From a virus, in the IMG/VR virus record IMGVR_UViG_3300027800_000351, positions 1 to 28,552 of that record: a stretch of 28,552 nucleotides of DNA. One strand, written 5' to 3'. The notes under the pieces were generated by a model that had not been told where the DNA came from, made no database searches, and worked only from the letters and a program-made list of their open reading frames with translations. This document shows positions 1 to 7,115 of the stretch, in pieces. The position numbers and the translations under genes were made by a program. Position 1 is the stretch's first letter; each line of letters begins with the position of its first letter.

Positions 1-1500
1 CCGCCAGTGCAGCAGGTGCCAGATGTAGTCATCAATTTTTAGGTTGGTGAACCGCGTCCACCGTACCCCGCCGCCGTCATCCCCCTCGACCGAATAGAAA
101 TCGCGGATCCACACCGGCTGCTGACCGAGACGTTCCATCCGCGCTGCCGGTCCCTCGATTCGCATTTTCGCCCGGCCACCGTCCGCGCTCAGCTCCACGC
201 CTCCAGTGTGCATCCATCCCCACATCAGCACGTTTTCACGCCCGCTCACCGGTCCCAGACTGCCGGCAGATGTGCCGTACCAGTCCTCCGCAAACAACAC
301 GCATAACGCCCCCTCACGCACTGTTGCCGACTGGTGCAGGCGGAGATCCGCATACCAGCCGCCGTCATCCCGGTTGCCCGCAATCGTATTCACCTCAAAA
401 TCCGTCACAGGCGGATGGGTTGAATCATATACAAACACAAACCGTGTGCCGGTGGAACTGGCCCCGTTGGCCGCTGTTACCGTACACTGCACCCGGTAGG
501 TGCCTGCCGTTCGGTATCGGCTGGTAAAGGTTGCCCCGCTCCCGCTGGTGGTCAGTGCGCCAGGTGCGGACCAGGCATAACTGCTGACGCTGCTGCCCGG
601 TGCGTGACTCTCACTGGCGTCCCAGGCGATATCCAGCGTCCAGATAGATTCGGTCAGGATGTAGCGGTCAATAAAAATCGACGGCAGCGCACTGTGGACC
701 AGCTGCACCGTGTGCCAACCGGCAGTCATCGCTGCGCTCGTCCACGTCTCCAATCCGGCTGAGGTGCTGCAATCTACTTCCTCGATAAAGGCACCGTCGA
801 TGTACACGCTGAACTTACCCCGCGTCCCTCCGGTATAGGCCCAGTACACCACCGCAAACTGGGTGCCGTAGAAGCGGATGCTCACACTCTCGCCAACGTA
901 ATCGCTCCGCCAGCCGGTATCATCGTAGGTAAATCCGGCCCAGTAGTATCCGTACCAGTTTCCACTGTAAACCGCTCCAGTCCAATCTGGCCGGTATGGG
1001 TTAACCTCCGTGTCTGCGCTGGGAGACGTGAACCCCGCAGCCGGTGCGCCCATCACAACTACTGGGTCACGCACCTCATGCTGGTTGCTGTAGGCAATAT
1101 CCTCATCCATCAAATAATCAAAATCGCCGGTCAATACCGCCCGTTTGGCCCACAACCCGAACTCATCCACCACAGTCAGGTACAGGTTATCCGCCCAGGC
1201 AATATCACTGGTCGCCCCAATATACAGAGTAGTGGCATCCCCGGCTTTGCGGATCCGGCACTCGCCCAAATCTCGCCCTCCGGACGCAGAACCCACCCAC
1301 AGCGTCATGCCAGCCAGAACATCCGCAATCGTGCCCACACCCCCGTCATACGTCACCTGAGTCACATTATCCACGCTGCTGAACGTCTGGTTGACTCGTG
1401 CGCTGAATACCGTCACCGGTTCGTGAATGGCCAGATAGAGCTTGCTGAATTGCCCATCCGCCCGCAATTTCGCCAGTTCCTCACTCAGTATGGCTCTCAC
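1..1500 (-). CDS. Large modular tail protein with PKD-like domain (partial, cut by window edge)
   Basis: An uninterrupted minus-strand frame runs from a GTG at 1500 through the window edge, giving 500 residues with no stop. The GTG overlaps the stop of the preceding gene (GTGTGA), and GTGGAG just upstream serves as ribosome site. Residues about 180-265 look like a beta-sandwich carbohydrate-binding module (GESVSIRFYGTQF and GKFSVYIDG). Residues about 290-360 resemble a PKD/Ig-like domain (SYAWSAPG, AGTYRVQCTVTAANG). Its place after the tape measure, and the sugar-binding-like modules, suggest a distal tail or receptor-binding protein that contacts the host surface. The function is inferred; the open frame is directly visible. 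One ATACTCAGTAT-like site falls in its first codons. Confidence 0.8.
   Translation of the reverse strand, partial: MRAILSEELAKLRADGQFSKLYLAIHEPVTVFSARVNQTFSSVDNVTQVTYDGGVGTIADVLAGMTLWVGSASGGRDLGECRIRKAGDATTLYIGATSDIAWADNLYLTVVDEFGLWAKRAVLTGDFDYLMDEDIAYSNQHEVRDPVVVMGAPAAGFTSPSADTEVNPYRPDWTGAVYSGNWYGYYWAGFTYDDTGWRSDYVGESVSIRFYGTQFAVVYWAYTGGTRGKFSVYIDGAFIEEVDCSTSAGLETWTSAAMTAGWHTVQLVHSALPSIFIDRYILTESIWTLDIAWDASESHAPGSSVSSYAWSAPGALTTSGSGATFTSRYRTAGTYRVQCTVTAANGASSTGTRFVFVYDSTHPPVTDFEVNTIAGNRDDGGWYADLRLHQSATVREGALCVLFAEDWYGTSAGSLGPVSGRENVLMWGWMHTGGVELSADGGRAKMRIEGPAARMERLGQQPVWIRDFYSVEGDDGGGVRWTRFTNLKIDDYIWHLLHWR
1481..1491. promoter_or_regulatory. ATACTCAGTAT-like site 1
   Basis: TCACTCAGTAT followed by GG; 9 of 11 match. 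It lies at the first codons of the large tail protein gene. Confidence 0.5.
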
Positions 1501-1859
1501 ACGACCTCCACCATCTGTTCAAAGGTCAGGGTAAAGTCGAGAAGCACATCCCCGCGCCGCTCCCATTTTTCTGGCCACACCACCCGCCCGGAGTAGACCG
1601 GGTAGTCCCCTTCGCCATCACCGGTCTGGACATAGACTGCCGCGCTCTCTCCGCTGCAGAAGGTACGCAGTTCGGCAACCTCATCCAGGGTAATGGCTGC
1701 CCAGCGCCATTCACAGCTCAACCACCCCAGCCCGCGGGTACCGCCGTTCCCCATCCGCGCCCGTTTGGCATACCGCACTGGGCTGGCGTTTGGCAGCGGT
1801 AATCCCAGCAGTTCCAGGCTGTTTAACAGATCTGCGCTCGTGCCGATTTGATACCTCAT
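1497..1859 (-). CDS. Small tail protein of unknown family
   Basis: This 120-residue protein lies between the tape measure and the large tail protein. Its ATG overlaps the tape measure stop by 4 bases (ATGA), and its own stop overlaps the next start. In siphoviruses this place usually holds distal tail or tail-tip adaptor proteins. No family motif is recognised. The C-terminal half (SGRVVWPEKWERRGDVLLDFTL region) is rich in beta-type hydrophobic alternation. The C-terminal VEVV is encoded by GTGGAGGTCGTG, which doubles as the ribosome site of the next gene. The structural role rests on position only. Confidence 0.75.
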   Translation of the reverse strand: MRYQIGTSADLLNSLELLGLPLPNASPVRYAKRARMGNGGTRGLGWLSCEWRWAAITLDEVAELRTFCSGESAAVYVQTGDGEGDYPVYSGRVVWPEKWERRGDVLLDFTLTFEQMVEVV

Positions 1860-3442
1860 AATGCCTCCATGATCGTCCGGGCAGCAATACTCTCACTCTC
1901 ACCCCGCAATCGTGCCAGTTCATCCCGCGAGAACGCCCCGTGATATTCCACCCGGCCAATTTGTACGCTCCCCATCGCCCCCTGAGCTTGTCGAAGGGTC
2001 GAGGGGCCGAGGGTCGATAGGCTCTGCCGCATGATGCCGCTCACGGATCCAATTTGAGACTTAAATCCCACGCCAATACCGAGAGCGGCATTTTTCCCGA
2101 TTTCATCCGCAAACACTTTCGACGGGCTGGCTATCCCCAGCGCATTTTTCGCCGTCTTGACCATGTTCCCTACCAGGTCAGTGACCGATTTTTTCAGCCA
2201 TTCCCAGCCGCTTCGGATGCCATCCCCGATACCCTGCACAATCGACACGCCCACAGTTTTGAACCATGTCCGCGCTTTTTGCGCCATCTGCTGTGCCCAC
2301 ACCTTCTGGATCTCAACCAGCATCTTGACCGAATTCCACGCCTGCGGACCGAGTGTCAACAGGGCAACAATCAACAATCCAATGGCCCCGACCAATGCCA
2401 GAACCGGCACGCTGATTGCGGCCAGTGCCGCTCCTAATCCCCCCAGTGCCGGCAATGCCCCGGTAATCGCTGTTCCAACCCCTGCCAGCGCTCCACCCGT
2501 CCCAAACATGCTGACAACCCCCACAATGCCCAGCAGGCTCGGTCCCAACTGTGCCAGCAGACTGACCAATCCGGCCAGCGCCAGCAGCACCCACTGAACT
2601 GGCTCAGGCAGGTTTCCGATTCCCTCAGCCAGTTTTTGCACTGCAGGCACCACCTGGGTGACAATAAATTCCACCAACACCTTGAGATTGTCAATAAATG
2701 GGGTGGCCATCGCTTCCAGAATATTTCCGCCTGCGTTTTTCAGCCGCTCCAGTGCTCCCGCCAGTGTTTTCCCTTCCGCTTCGGCTGCCCCACCAACCGC
2801 CACAGATAACTGTTCCAGCAGGTATTTTTGTGCTTCGGCAACCCCGTTGGTCTGCAAAATGGATTTGTAAGTTTCTTCCTGCTGGGCGGTAAACTTCACC
2901 CCCGCGCGGGTGAGCGCACTGACGGCTTCGGCATCTCCGGCCAGAGCCTTGCTCATCAACTTTGCCGCGCTGGTAGCATCCATCCCCAACCGTGTGGACA
3001 GGTCCAGCACGGCCATGGTGGCCTGCGGCAGGACATCCTTGCCGATTTTGCCGGTCTGAATCAGCAGTGTTTCCACCGTGACAATCGCCTCATCCCCGTA
3101 GCGGGTCATCAGCGAGAATTCGTTCGCCAGCCGGTTCACATCCTCAGCCGTCACCCCCGCTGCCTGGCCGGTCGATTTCAGGACCGCATCCAGCTGCGCC
3201 GCCACTTTTTCAGCGTCCATTGCCTCGGCCAGCGCCTGCTGGTTGAATTGCTGAATTTTATTCAGCACATCCATAATCCCGGTGGACATAATCTGCCCAA
3301 CCGCAAACGTCATCTGCTGTTTCATCGCCGCGCCGATTCCGGACGTGGTTTGTTTGGCCATCGTCCCGGTTTCGGCCAGCTGCTGTTTTAGTTTGTCGTT
3401 ATTTCCACTAATCCAGAGGACCGCATCACCCAGTGTGATCAT
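1856..3442 (-). CDS. Tail tape measure protein
   Basis: A 528-residue protein that should set tail length and be ejected on infection. At roughly 0.15 nm per residue it predicts a tail near 80 nm. The N-terminal 280 residues are mostly helical and Ala/Gln rich. Two strongly hydrophobic stretches follow at about 284-315 and 339-365. The C-terminal part carries the typical tape-measure signature LGIASPSKVF at 435-444, followed by ADEIGKNAALGI. It follows the tail chaperone pair, as in most siphoviruses, and its ATG overlaps the stop of the chaperone -1 extension (ATGA), with GGAGG upstream. Residues 481-488 (STLRQAQG) are encoded by a dispersed palindromic repeat, an unusual insertion into a structural gene. 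Confidence 0.92.
   Translation of the reverse strand: MITLGDAVLWISGNNDKLKQQLAETGTMAKQTTSGIGAAMKQQMTFAVGQIMSTGIMDVLNKIQQFNQQALAEAMDAEKVAAQLDAVLKSTGQAAGVTAEDVNRLANEFSLMTRYGDEAIVTVETLLIQTGKIGKDVLPQATMAVLDLSTRLGMDATSAAKLMSKALAGDAEAVSALTRAGVKFTAQQEETYKSILQTNGVAEAQKYLLEQLSVAVGGAAEAEGKTLAGALERLKNAGGNILEAMATPFIDNLKVLVEFIVTQVVPAVQKLAEGIGNLPEPVQWVLLALAGLVSLLAQLGPSLLGIVGVVSMFGTGGALAGVGTAITGALPALGGLGAALAAISVPVLALVGAIGLLIVALLTLGPQAWNSVKMLVEIQKVWAQQMAQKARTWFKTVGVSIVQGIGDGIRSGWEWLKKSVTDLVGNMVKTAKNALGIASPSKVFADEIGKNAALGIGVGFKSQIGSVSGIMRQSLSTLGPSTLRQAQGAMGSVQIGRVEYHGAFSRDELARLRGESESIAARTIMEAL
1980..1998. repeat. Dispersed palindromic repeat inside the tape measure gene
   Basis: The 19 bases CCCTGAGCTTGTCGAAGGG have imperfect dyad symmetry (CCCT and AGGG arms) and are followed by related tracts TCGAGGGGCCGAGGGTCGATAG. 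Near-identical elements are known as abundant dispersed repeats in many bacterial chromosomes. A second copy with 16 of 19 matches is at 3496-3514. Confidence 0.75.
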
Positions 3443-4085
3443 GATCGCCTCCGCGTTTCTCTCAAAAATTCTGCCGCGCTGACCCGTCTTTCGCTCCCTG
3501 AGTTCATCGAAGGGCGCGAAGTTTCACTCACCCCGCCCCCCGAACCATCCAACGCCAGACTCAATGCCTTGACCACCTCTATACTCAGTATGGATGCCTC
3601 AAATCGCGTCCTGCGAATATAAGCAGCGGTGAGCTGTGTGACCTCGATTGGATCCAGTTCATCAGCCCACCGCCCCCATTGGGATAGTGCCAGTTCGTCT
3701 AGGTCTGCGGCTTCAGTTGGCCAATCAGGTGATAAATCCCGCCAAAAGGGTAGAGCTGTTTAACCACCTCAACGAATGCGGCAATGATTTCTTCATCCAC
3801 CGCGCTGTTCTCCAGCTCCTCGCTGTTGGCCGCGATTTCCGGGCTGTACTCACATACAATTTCCCAGACCAAATCCGGGGCACTGAGCACAACCTCTTTG
3901 ATCAGCCCCATCAACTGATTCAGCGTTTCAGCGTCATTCAATTTGATTTCGGGGGCACTCTCCAGCGCCGTGGCCAGATTGCCCAGCACCGACTTCAACT
4001 GTTCGCGGAATTTCCGCGCCTGGCGAATCGGCAGCGGTCGCAGTTTGTACTCTTTCCCACCCAGTTCGACGGTTGTTTCACTCAT
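3439..4085 (-). CDS. Long tail assembly chaperone made by -1 ribosomal frameshift
   Basis: The short chaperone frame (4085 to 3699) contains the heptamer C CCT TTT at 3750-3744, in the correct X XXY YYZ phase. A -1 slip there opens a frame of about 101 further codons (starting WRDLSPDWPTEAADLDEL) that ends at TGA 3441-3439, overlapping the tape measure ATG. The fused product would be about 215 residues. The downstream part looks like real protein (QLTAAYIRRTRFEASIL). This matches the conserved lambda G/GT-type arrangement, in which the long form recruits the tape measure and the short form coats it. No stable pseudoknot was searched for. The last third carries the 3496-3514 repeat. Confidence 0.85.
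3496..3514. repeat. Second copy of the dispersed palindromic repeat
   Basis: CCCTGAGTTCATCGAAGGG matches the copy at 1980-1998 in 16 of 19 positions. It lies inside the frameshift extension of the tail chaperone, encoding part of its low-complexity, probably flexible C-terminal tail (RPSMNSGSE). Confidence 0.65.
3581..3591. promoter_or_regulatory. ATACTCAGTAT site 2 (exact)
   Basis: Exact 11-base palindrome followed by GG, inside the -1 extension of the tail chaperone gene. Confidence 0.6.
3699..4085 (-). CDS. Tail assembly chaperone, short form
   Basis: A 128-residue protein between the tail tube and tape measure genes, the standard place of the lambda gpG-like chaperone. It starts MSETTVELGGKEYKLRPLPI, typical of the family, in which a short beta segment precedes a helical body. 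It is acidic and helical after residue 20. It ends at TAG 3701-3699, fifteen codons beyond the slippery site at 3744-3750. It should work in the cytoplasm, keeping the tape measure soluble during tail assembly. Family assignment rests on position, size, sequence character and the frameshift, not on a diagnostic motif. Confidence 0.85.
   Translation of the reverse strand: MSETTVELGGKEYKLRPLPIRQARKFREQLKSVLGNLATALESAPEIKLNDAETLNQLMGLIKEVVLSAPDLVWEIVCEYSPEIAANSEELENSAVDEEIIAAFVEVVKQLYPFGGIYHLIGQLKPQT
3744..3750 (-). promoter_or_regulatory. Programmed -1 frameshift slippery heptamer
   Basis: On the minus strand the heptamer reads CCCTTTT, phased C CCT TTT relative to the short chaperone frame. 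After a -1 slip the codons are CCC TTT, so both tRNAs can re-pair at two of three or three of three positions. The open -1 frame beyond it runs to the tape measure start. Confidence 0.8.
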
Positions 4086-4088
4086 GCG

Positions 4089-4688
4089 TTATGCTCCCGC
4101 AGGTTCGAGGATTTTGATCATCTTGAACAGCCGCTGGCCGTCCGTTTTGGACATATCCGCCAGCGCCTTGATTTTCAACGGGATGCCGGTGGTGGCACTC
4201 TTGCCAAATTCCAGTTTCCCGCCTGCGCTGGCAGTCGCTTTCCAGATTAGCATCCGGATCGGGAACGTGGCCCCGTCCTCATCCACATACTTGCCCTCAA
4301 TTCCGAACTGATATTCAGTCATGGCAGCGCTGCCGCCCATGGTCAGCTCATCCTTGCCGTACACTCCGCTTGATGCCGCGGTTGGGGTCACAGTCCCATT
4401 CCAGGCCAATCCCAACTGGGTCATATCCAGTTCCTTGAGGGTGGTTTCGAGGACCAGTTCCTCTTTAGTTTTGAAGCGCTTGACCGGGGCCAGGCTTTCT
4501 TGAATATCGGATTCCAGTTCTTCCCAGGTATAACTTGCGCTCAACGGGGTTTCCTGCCAGCCCAACAGCGTCCAGCCCGCGGGCCATGCGCCATCTGCAG
4601 CGACACTGTCAGCCGGTGCGGTGGTTCCCAGCGCGGATTTGTAAATCTTCGCCGGGGTCAAAATAATGTCACTCACAACATTTGCCAT
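4089..4688 (-). CDS. Major tail (tube) protein
   Basis: A 199-residue protein directly upstream of the tail chaperones, where the tail tube subunit is normally encoded. The sequence has the pattern of tube proteins: an N-terminal segment (MANVVSDIILTPAKIY) followed by a beta-rich body with GWTLLGWQETPLSASYTWEE, and a long central stretch KTKEELVLETTLKELDMTQL. These proteins stack as hexameric rings around the tape measure. Ribosome site GAGGATGGT precedes the ATG. There is no additional Ig-like domain in this chain; the preceding gene product may play that role. No diagnostic motif was verified. Confidence 0.8.
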   Translation of the reverse strand: MANVVSDIILTPAKIYKSALGTTAPADSVAADGAWPAGWTLLGWQETPLSASYTWEELESDIQESLAPVKRFKTKEELVLETTLKELDMTQLGLAWNGTVTPTAASSGVYGKDELTMGGSAAMTEYQFGIEGKYVDEDGATFPIRMLIWKATASAGGKLEFGKSATTGIPLKIKALADMSKTDGQRLFKMIKILEPAGA

Positions 4689-4697
4689 ACCATCCTC

Positions 4698-5072
4698 CTA
4701 TGCGTTCGCCAGTCGGAACGCCCCAGTAGTGACGGTGGTCACTGCCGAAAATACCGCCCACACATACCCATCGCTCTGATTGAACGTGTTGGTGAACGGT
4801 CCAATAAATTGCTTGTCCAGGCCGTTGGCATCCCCGGTCGCTTTGACGGTCACAACCAGGTCGGCAATCGCTTGCCCGTCCACGCTCCCTGGCGCTTCCA
4901 CGGTTACAGTGATATCTGCGGCACTGCCGTTGATCACATACAGGAAGGTTTTCCCGTCGTTCAAAAGTTTATTTCCGTGGGTCGCGGTCGGGGTAACCAG
5001 CGGCTTTTCAGACGCTTTTCCCGCCCGGCTAATTTCACTCACTGTTAAGGCAACTGCACTCGCGTATGCCAT
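4698..5072 (-). CDS. Small structural protein, possibly tail-associated beta domain
   Basis: A 124-residue protein of largely beta character (VALTVSEISRAG, LYVINGSAADITVTVEAPG, AVTTVTTGAFRLANA). It resembles small phage structural proteins with a single beta-sandwich. The start at 5072 is chosen because AAGGAG lies 7 bases upstream; a longer upstream frame has no support. It lies between tail terminator and tail tube genes. Proteins of similar look at 6686-7072 suggest a recurring fold used for decorating the virion. Function is not established. Confidence 0.75.
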   Translation of the reverse strand: MAYASAVALTVSEISRAGKASEKPLVTPTATHGNKLLNDGKTFLYVINGSAADITVTVEAPGSVDGQAIADLVVTVKATGDANGLDKQFIGPFTNTFNQSDGYVWAVFSAVTTVTTGAFRLANA

Positions 5073-5074
5073 AG

Positions 5075-5470
5075 TTACAACTCCTTGATAAAAAATCGGA
5101 TAAACACCAGACAGAACCACCAGCCGGTATCTGGTTCCTGCAGCGTGGTGGGCATCGTGCCTTCCTCCAGCCGTGACCACAATACGGTGTTGTGTACATG
5201 CTGCTTGTCATTCAGCGCATCCACCACACTCCGCCCGGCAGTCATTGCCGCTTGTTCAGTGGCCCCGTAGGCCTTGAACTGCATACTGACCTGATACACC
5301 CGGCTGGAGTAGTCCAACCGCCCACCCCGTTGTCGGATTTCCAGCATCGGCATATCCGCTGCCGTTTTTTGGGGTGGCAGATGTCCGCCGTACACCCGCT
5401 CCGCAAACGTTTGCCGGATCAGGGTCTCGCGGATGGTCACATCTCGCACCAGGGCAACAACATCAATCAT
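5075..5470 (-). CDS. Probable tail terminator/completion protein
   Basis: A 131-residue protein between the gp10-like tail protein and the tail tube, the usual place of the tail terminator (lambda gpU-like). It starts MIDVVALVRDVTIRETL, has a central beta segment (SSRVYQVSMQFKAYGATE), and a helix AAMTAGRSVVDALND, which fits the alpha/beta fold of this group. Its ATG overlaps the preceding stop (ATGA). Terminators cap the tail tube and join it to the head. The call rests on gene order and secondary-structure pattern. Confidence 0.7.
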   Translation of the reverse strand: MIDVVALVRDVTIRETLIRQTFAERVYGGHLPPQKTAADMPMLEIRQRGGRLDYSSRVYQVSMQFKAYGATEQAAMTAGRSVVDALNDKQHVHNTVLWSRLEEGTMPTTLQEPDTGWWFCLVFIRFFIKEL

Positions 5471-5913
5471 TTGTACACTCCGGTCACACTCGATTGGTTA
5501 CCCAACTGCTGCATATCTGCCGCGGTTTTCTCACCGGCAGGATACAGAAACGGCTTTTCATCTTCCTGGTAGATGGCGTATTTCGCGCCTACCACCACAC
5601 CGGCAACCGCGCCGGGAGCCAGGGCAACCTCATCGCTCATGTCACCCTCGTGATCAATAACCTCGCCGTCTCGATTGGTTTTCTGTGCCTCAGCGTTCGC
5701 CTTGGCAGATCCATATCCGGATTGGTCGCTGGTCACCGTGTAGATGCTGTTGACCATGAAGCCGGTATCAATCTGATCGTTCGTCCGGATGTTGAGTTTT
5801 GCGTATTCCTCCACCCGCAGCGCTGCTTTGGTCAGCAGCTCGTTGGTGGCGTTTTGCACTTCTAACAGCACCTCAGACAATCGCAAGGTAACAACTACAT
5901 CTACATCGGCCAT
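5467..5913 (-). CDS. HK97 gp10-like tail component
   Basis: A 148-residue protein with the look of the HK97 gp10 family: an N-terminal helix of 35 residues (EVLLEVQNATNELLTKAALRVEEYAKLN region), then RTNDQIDTGFMVNSIYTV, then a loop with KYAIYQEDEKPFLYPAGEK. Family members usually carry an ApVDTG-L-S motif and a YA-Y-E-G segment at these places, and both are recognisable here in altered form. It should act in head-tail joining or tail completion. ATG at 5913 is preferred over GTG 5916 because GGAG lies 7 bases before it. Confidence 0.8.
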   Translation of the reverse strand: MADVDVVVTLRLSEVLLEVQNATNELLTKAALRVEEYAKLNIRTNDQIDTGFMVNSIYTVTSDQSGYGSAKANAEAQKTNRDGEVIDHEGDMSDEVALAPGAVAGVVVGAKYAIYQEDEKPFLYPAGEKTAADMQQLGNQSSVTGVYK

Positions 5914-6305
5914 CACACCGCTCCTGTCCTGCCTCGGTAGCGTACATCCACCAGGATACCGGTCGGCCCCGCTTTGGGTTCACCGGCCAGTTCGAACGTC
6001 AGCTCTTGCGCTGGATCCTCGCCATATCGCCGGATAACCCGTACATGGTCAATCTGTGATAACTCAGTATTGGAGGGGAGCCGCAATTCTCCGTCGATCA
6101 TTTCAACTTGCGCATCACCCATCCCGCTCCAGCTCCGTCGTAGTTTCAACCCGCACTGACTGTAGGTCTCTGTGTTGGTCATGATCGGCTGTCCCCAGGC
6201 ATCGATTGCGCCTGTCTCCACAAACCGCACCAGGTAACACTCGTCCTGCATGTGGGTTGTTTGCGCTGCTCGCATCCATGTCAGGGTACGCTCATCAAAC
6301 GTCAT
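5913..6305 (-). CDS. Head-tail joining (head closure) protein
   Basis: A 130-residue protein starting MTFDERTLTWMRAAQTTHMQDECYLVRF, followed by a segment with DAWGQPIMTNTETYSQCGLKLR and a closing beta hairpin PTGILVDVRYRGRTGAV. This pattern (a small beta barrel with an N-terminal helix) fits the SPP1 gp16-like head closure group, and the gene sits between the adaptor gene and the gp10-like gene, as expected. Its ATG overlaps the preceding stop by ATGA. The family call is inferred from pattern and order. Confidence 0.7.
   Translation of the reverse strand: MTFDERTLTWMRAAQTTHMQDECYLVRFVETGAIDAWGQPIMTNTETYSQCGLKLRRSWSGMGDAQVEMIDGELRLPSNTELSQIDHVRVIRRYGEDPAQELTFELAGEPKAGPTGILVDVRYRGRTGAV
6060..6070. 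promoter_or_regulatory. ATACTCAGTAT-like site 3
   Basis: TAACTCAGTAT followed by TGG; nine-base core ACTCAGTAT is exact. It is inside the head closure gene. Confidence 0.5.
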
Positions 6306-6670
6306 GATTGCACATCCGTGATCAGGCTGATGGTGGCCGGTTTGCGCCGGGAACGGTAATGCCGGGCCATCTGCATGGCCTGCTGATACGCTTGACTGAC
6401 CGAGAAGTTCCCGCCGTCCGCGCTGTAGTCGTGTTGGTTGGCCAGATTGCCGGCCTTTTCGGTCCAGATGTCAGCGGCAGCAGCGTTCAAATCGTAGGTT
6501 GCTTCCCAGACAGTGTTGATTTCTCCACCCACTACCGGTAATTCATTGTGCTCATCCATCACCGGGTAACGCTCAATCGCTTCACCCAGTTCGGTGTCAC
6601 TGTACGTTCCACTGCCAATTTCTGCGACCATCCGGCGCAACTGGCTGATTTGTGCTGCTGTCGCTGTCAT
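6302..6670 (-). CDS. Head-tail connector/adaptor protein
   Basis: A 122-residue mainly helical protein (MTATAAQISQLRRMVAEIGSG, then LGEAIERYP, then AATYDLNAAAADIWTEKAGN, ending in a helix HYRSRRKPATI). This is the usual look of adaptor proteins of the HK97 gp6/SPP1 gp15 type that bind beneath the portal. The start at 6670 is chosen because GGAGGGGAT lies just upstream; an upstream GTG would add five residues encoded by that ribosome site. It overlaps the next gene by ATGA. Confidence 0.75.
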   Translation of the reverse strand: MTATAAQISQLRRMVAEIGSGTYSDTELGEAIERYPVMDEHNELPVVGGEINTVWEATYDLNAAAADIWTEKAGNLANQHDYSADGGNFSVSQAYQQAMQMARHYRSRRKPATISLITDVQS

Positions 6671-6685
6671 CTCATCCCCTCCCAC

Positions 6686-7072
6686 TTATGCGTGGACGTA
6701 ATCCAGGTACAGGGTAGCGTCCAGACCGGACGTATCTGCGGACCCGGTTACAGTCAGATATTCGCTCGCGCCCCACACATCCAGCTCAGCGTTGGCCGCT
6801 GGATTCAGGCCGTTATAGGCTTTGCCGGTGATCGCCCCGTTGACGGTCAATGCGCTGAACAGGGTGGTGACACTGGCACCGCTCGCCCCGCATCCAATGC
6901 CCAGGGTTGCAGCGCCGGTTGATGGGGTGTTGACCAGCACGACCGCCTTGGTAATCACCAGGGCAACGCCCTCAGGATTGGCAACGTTGGCCAGACCCGC
7001 AGCATCGGTATCGTTTTCACCGGTGATTTGGATCGCCAGTCTGCCTTTGCTCTCTAAAATAGTTGCAGTCAT
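6686..7072 (-). CDS. Small virion protein (beta-rich, possible capsid decoration)
   Basis: A 128-residue protein, rich in Ala, Gly, Thr and Val with alternating beta pattern (GRLAIQITGEND, VALVITKAVVLVNTPSTGA, SEYLTVTGSADTSGLDATL). It lies between the beta-helix protein and the adaptor gene. The GITGATLSIG-like middle (GAATLGIGCGASG) is typical of phage head fiber or decoration proteins. Ribosome site AGGAGTACCT precedes the ATG. There is no specific motif, and function is inferred from place and composition. Confidence 0.72.
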   Translation of the reverse strand: MTATILESKGRLAIQITGENDTDAAGLANVANPEGVALVITKAVVLVNTPSTGAATLGIGCGASGASVTTLFSALTVNGAITGKAYNGLNPAANAELDVWGASEYLTVTGSADTSGLDATLYLDYVHA

Positions 7073-7115
7073 AGGTACTCCTGGCGGGGATTTTCACCCC
7101 GCCCAATTTTGATGG

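Noticed and set aside
3648-4250. Plus-strand open frame of 200 codons opposite the tail chaperone and tail tube genes
   Set aside because: It has no ribosome site and runs antisense to genes with clear family character and start signals; GC-rich codon use creates such shadows.
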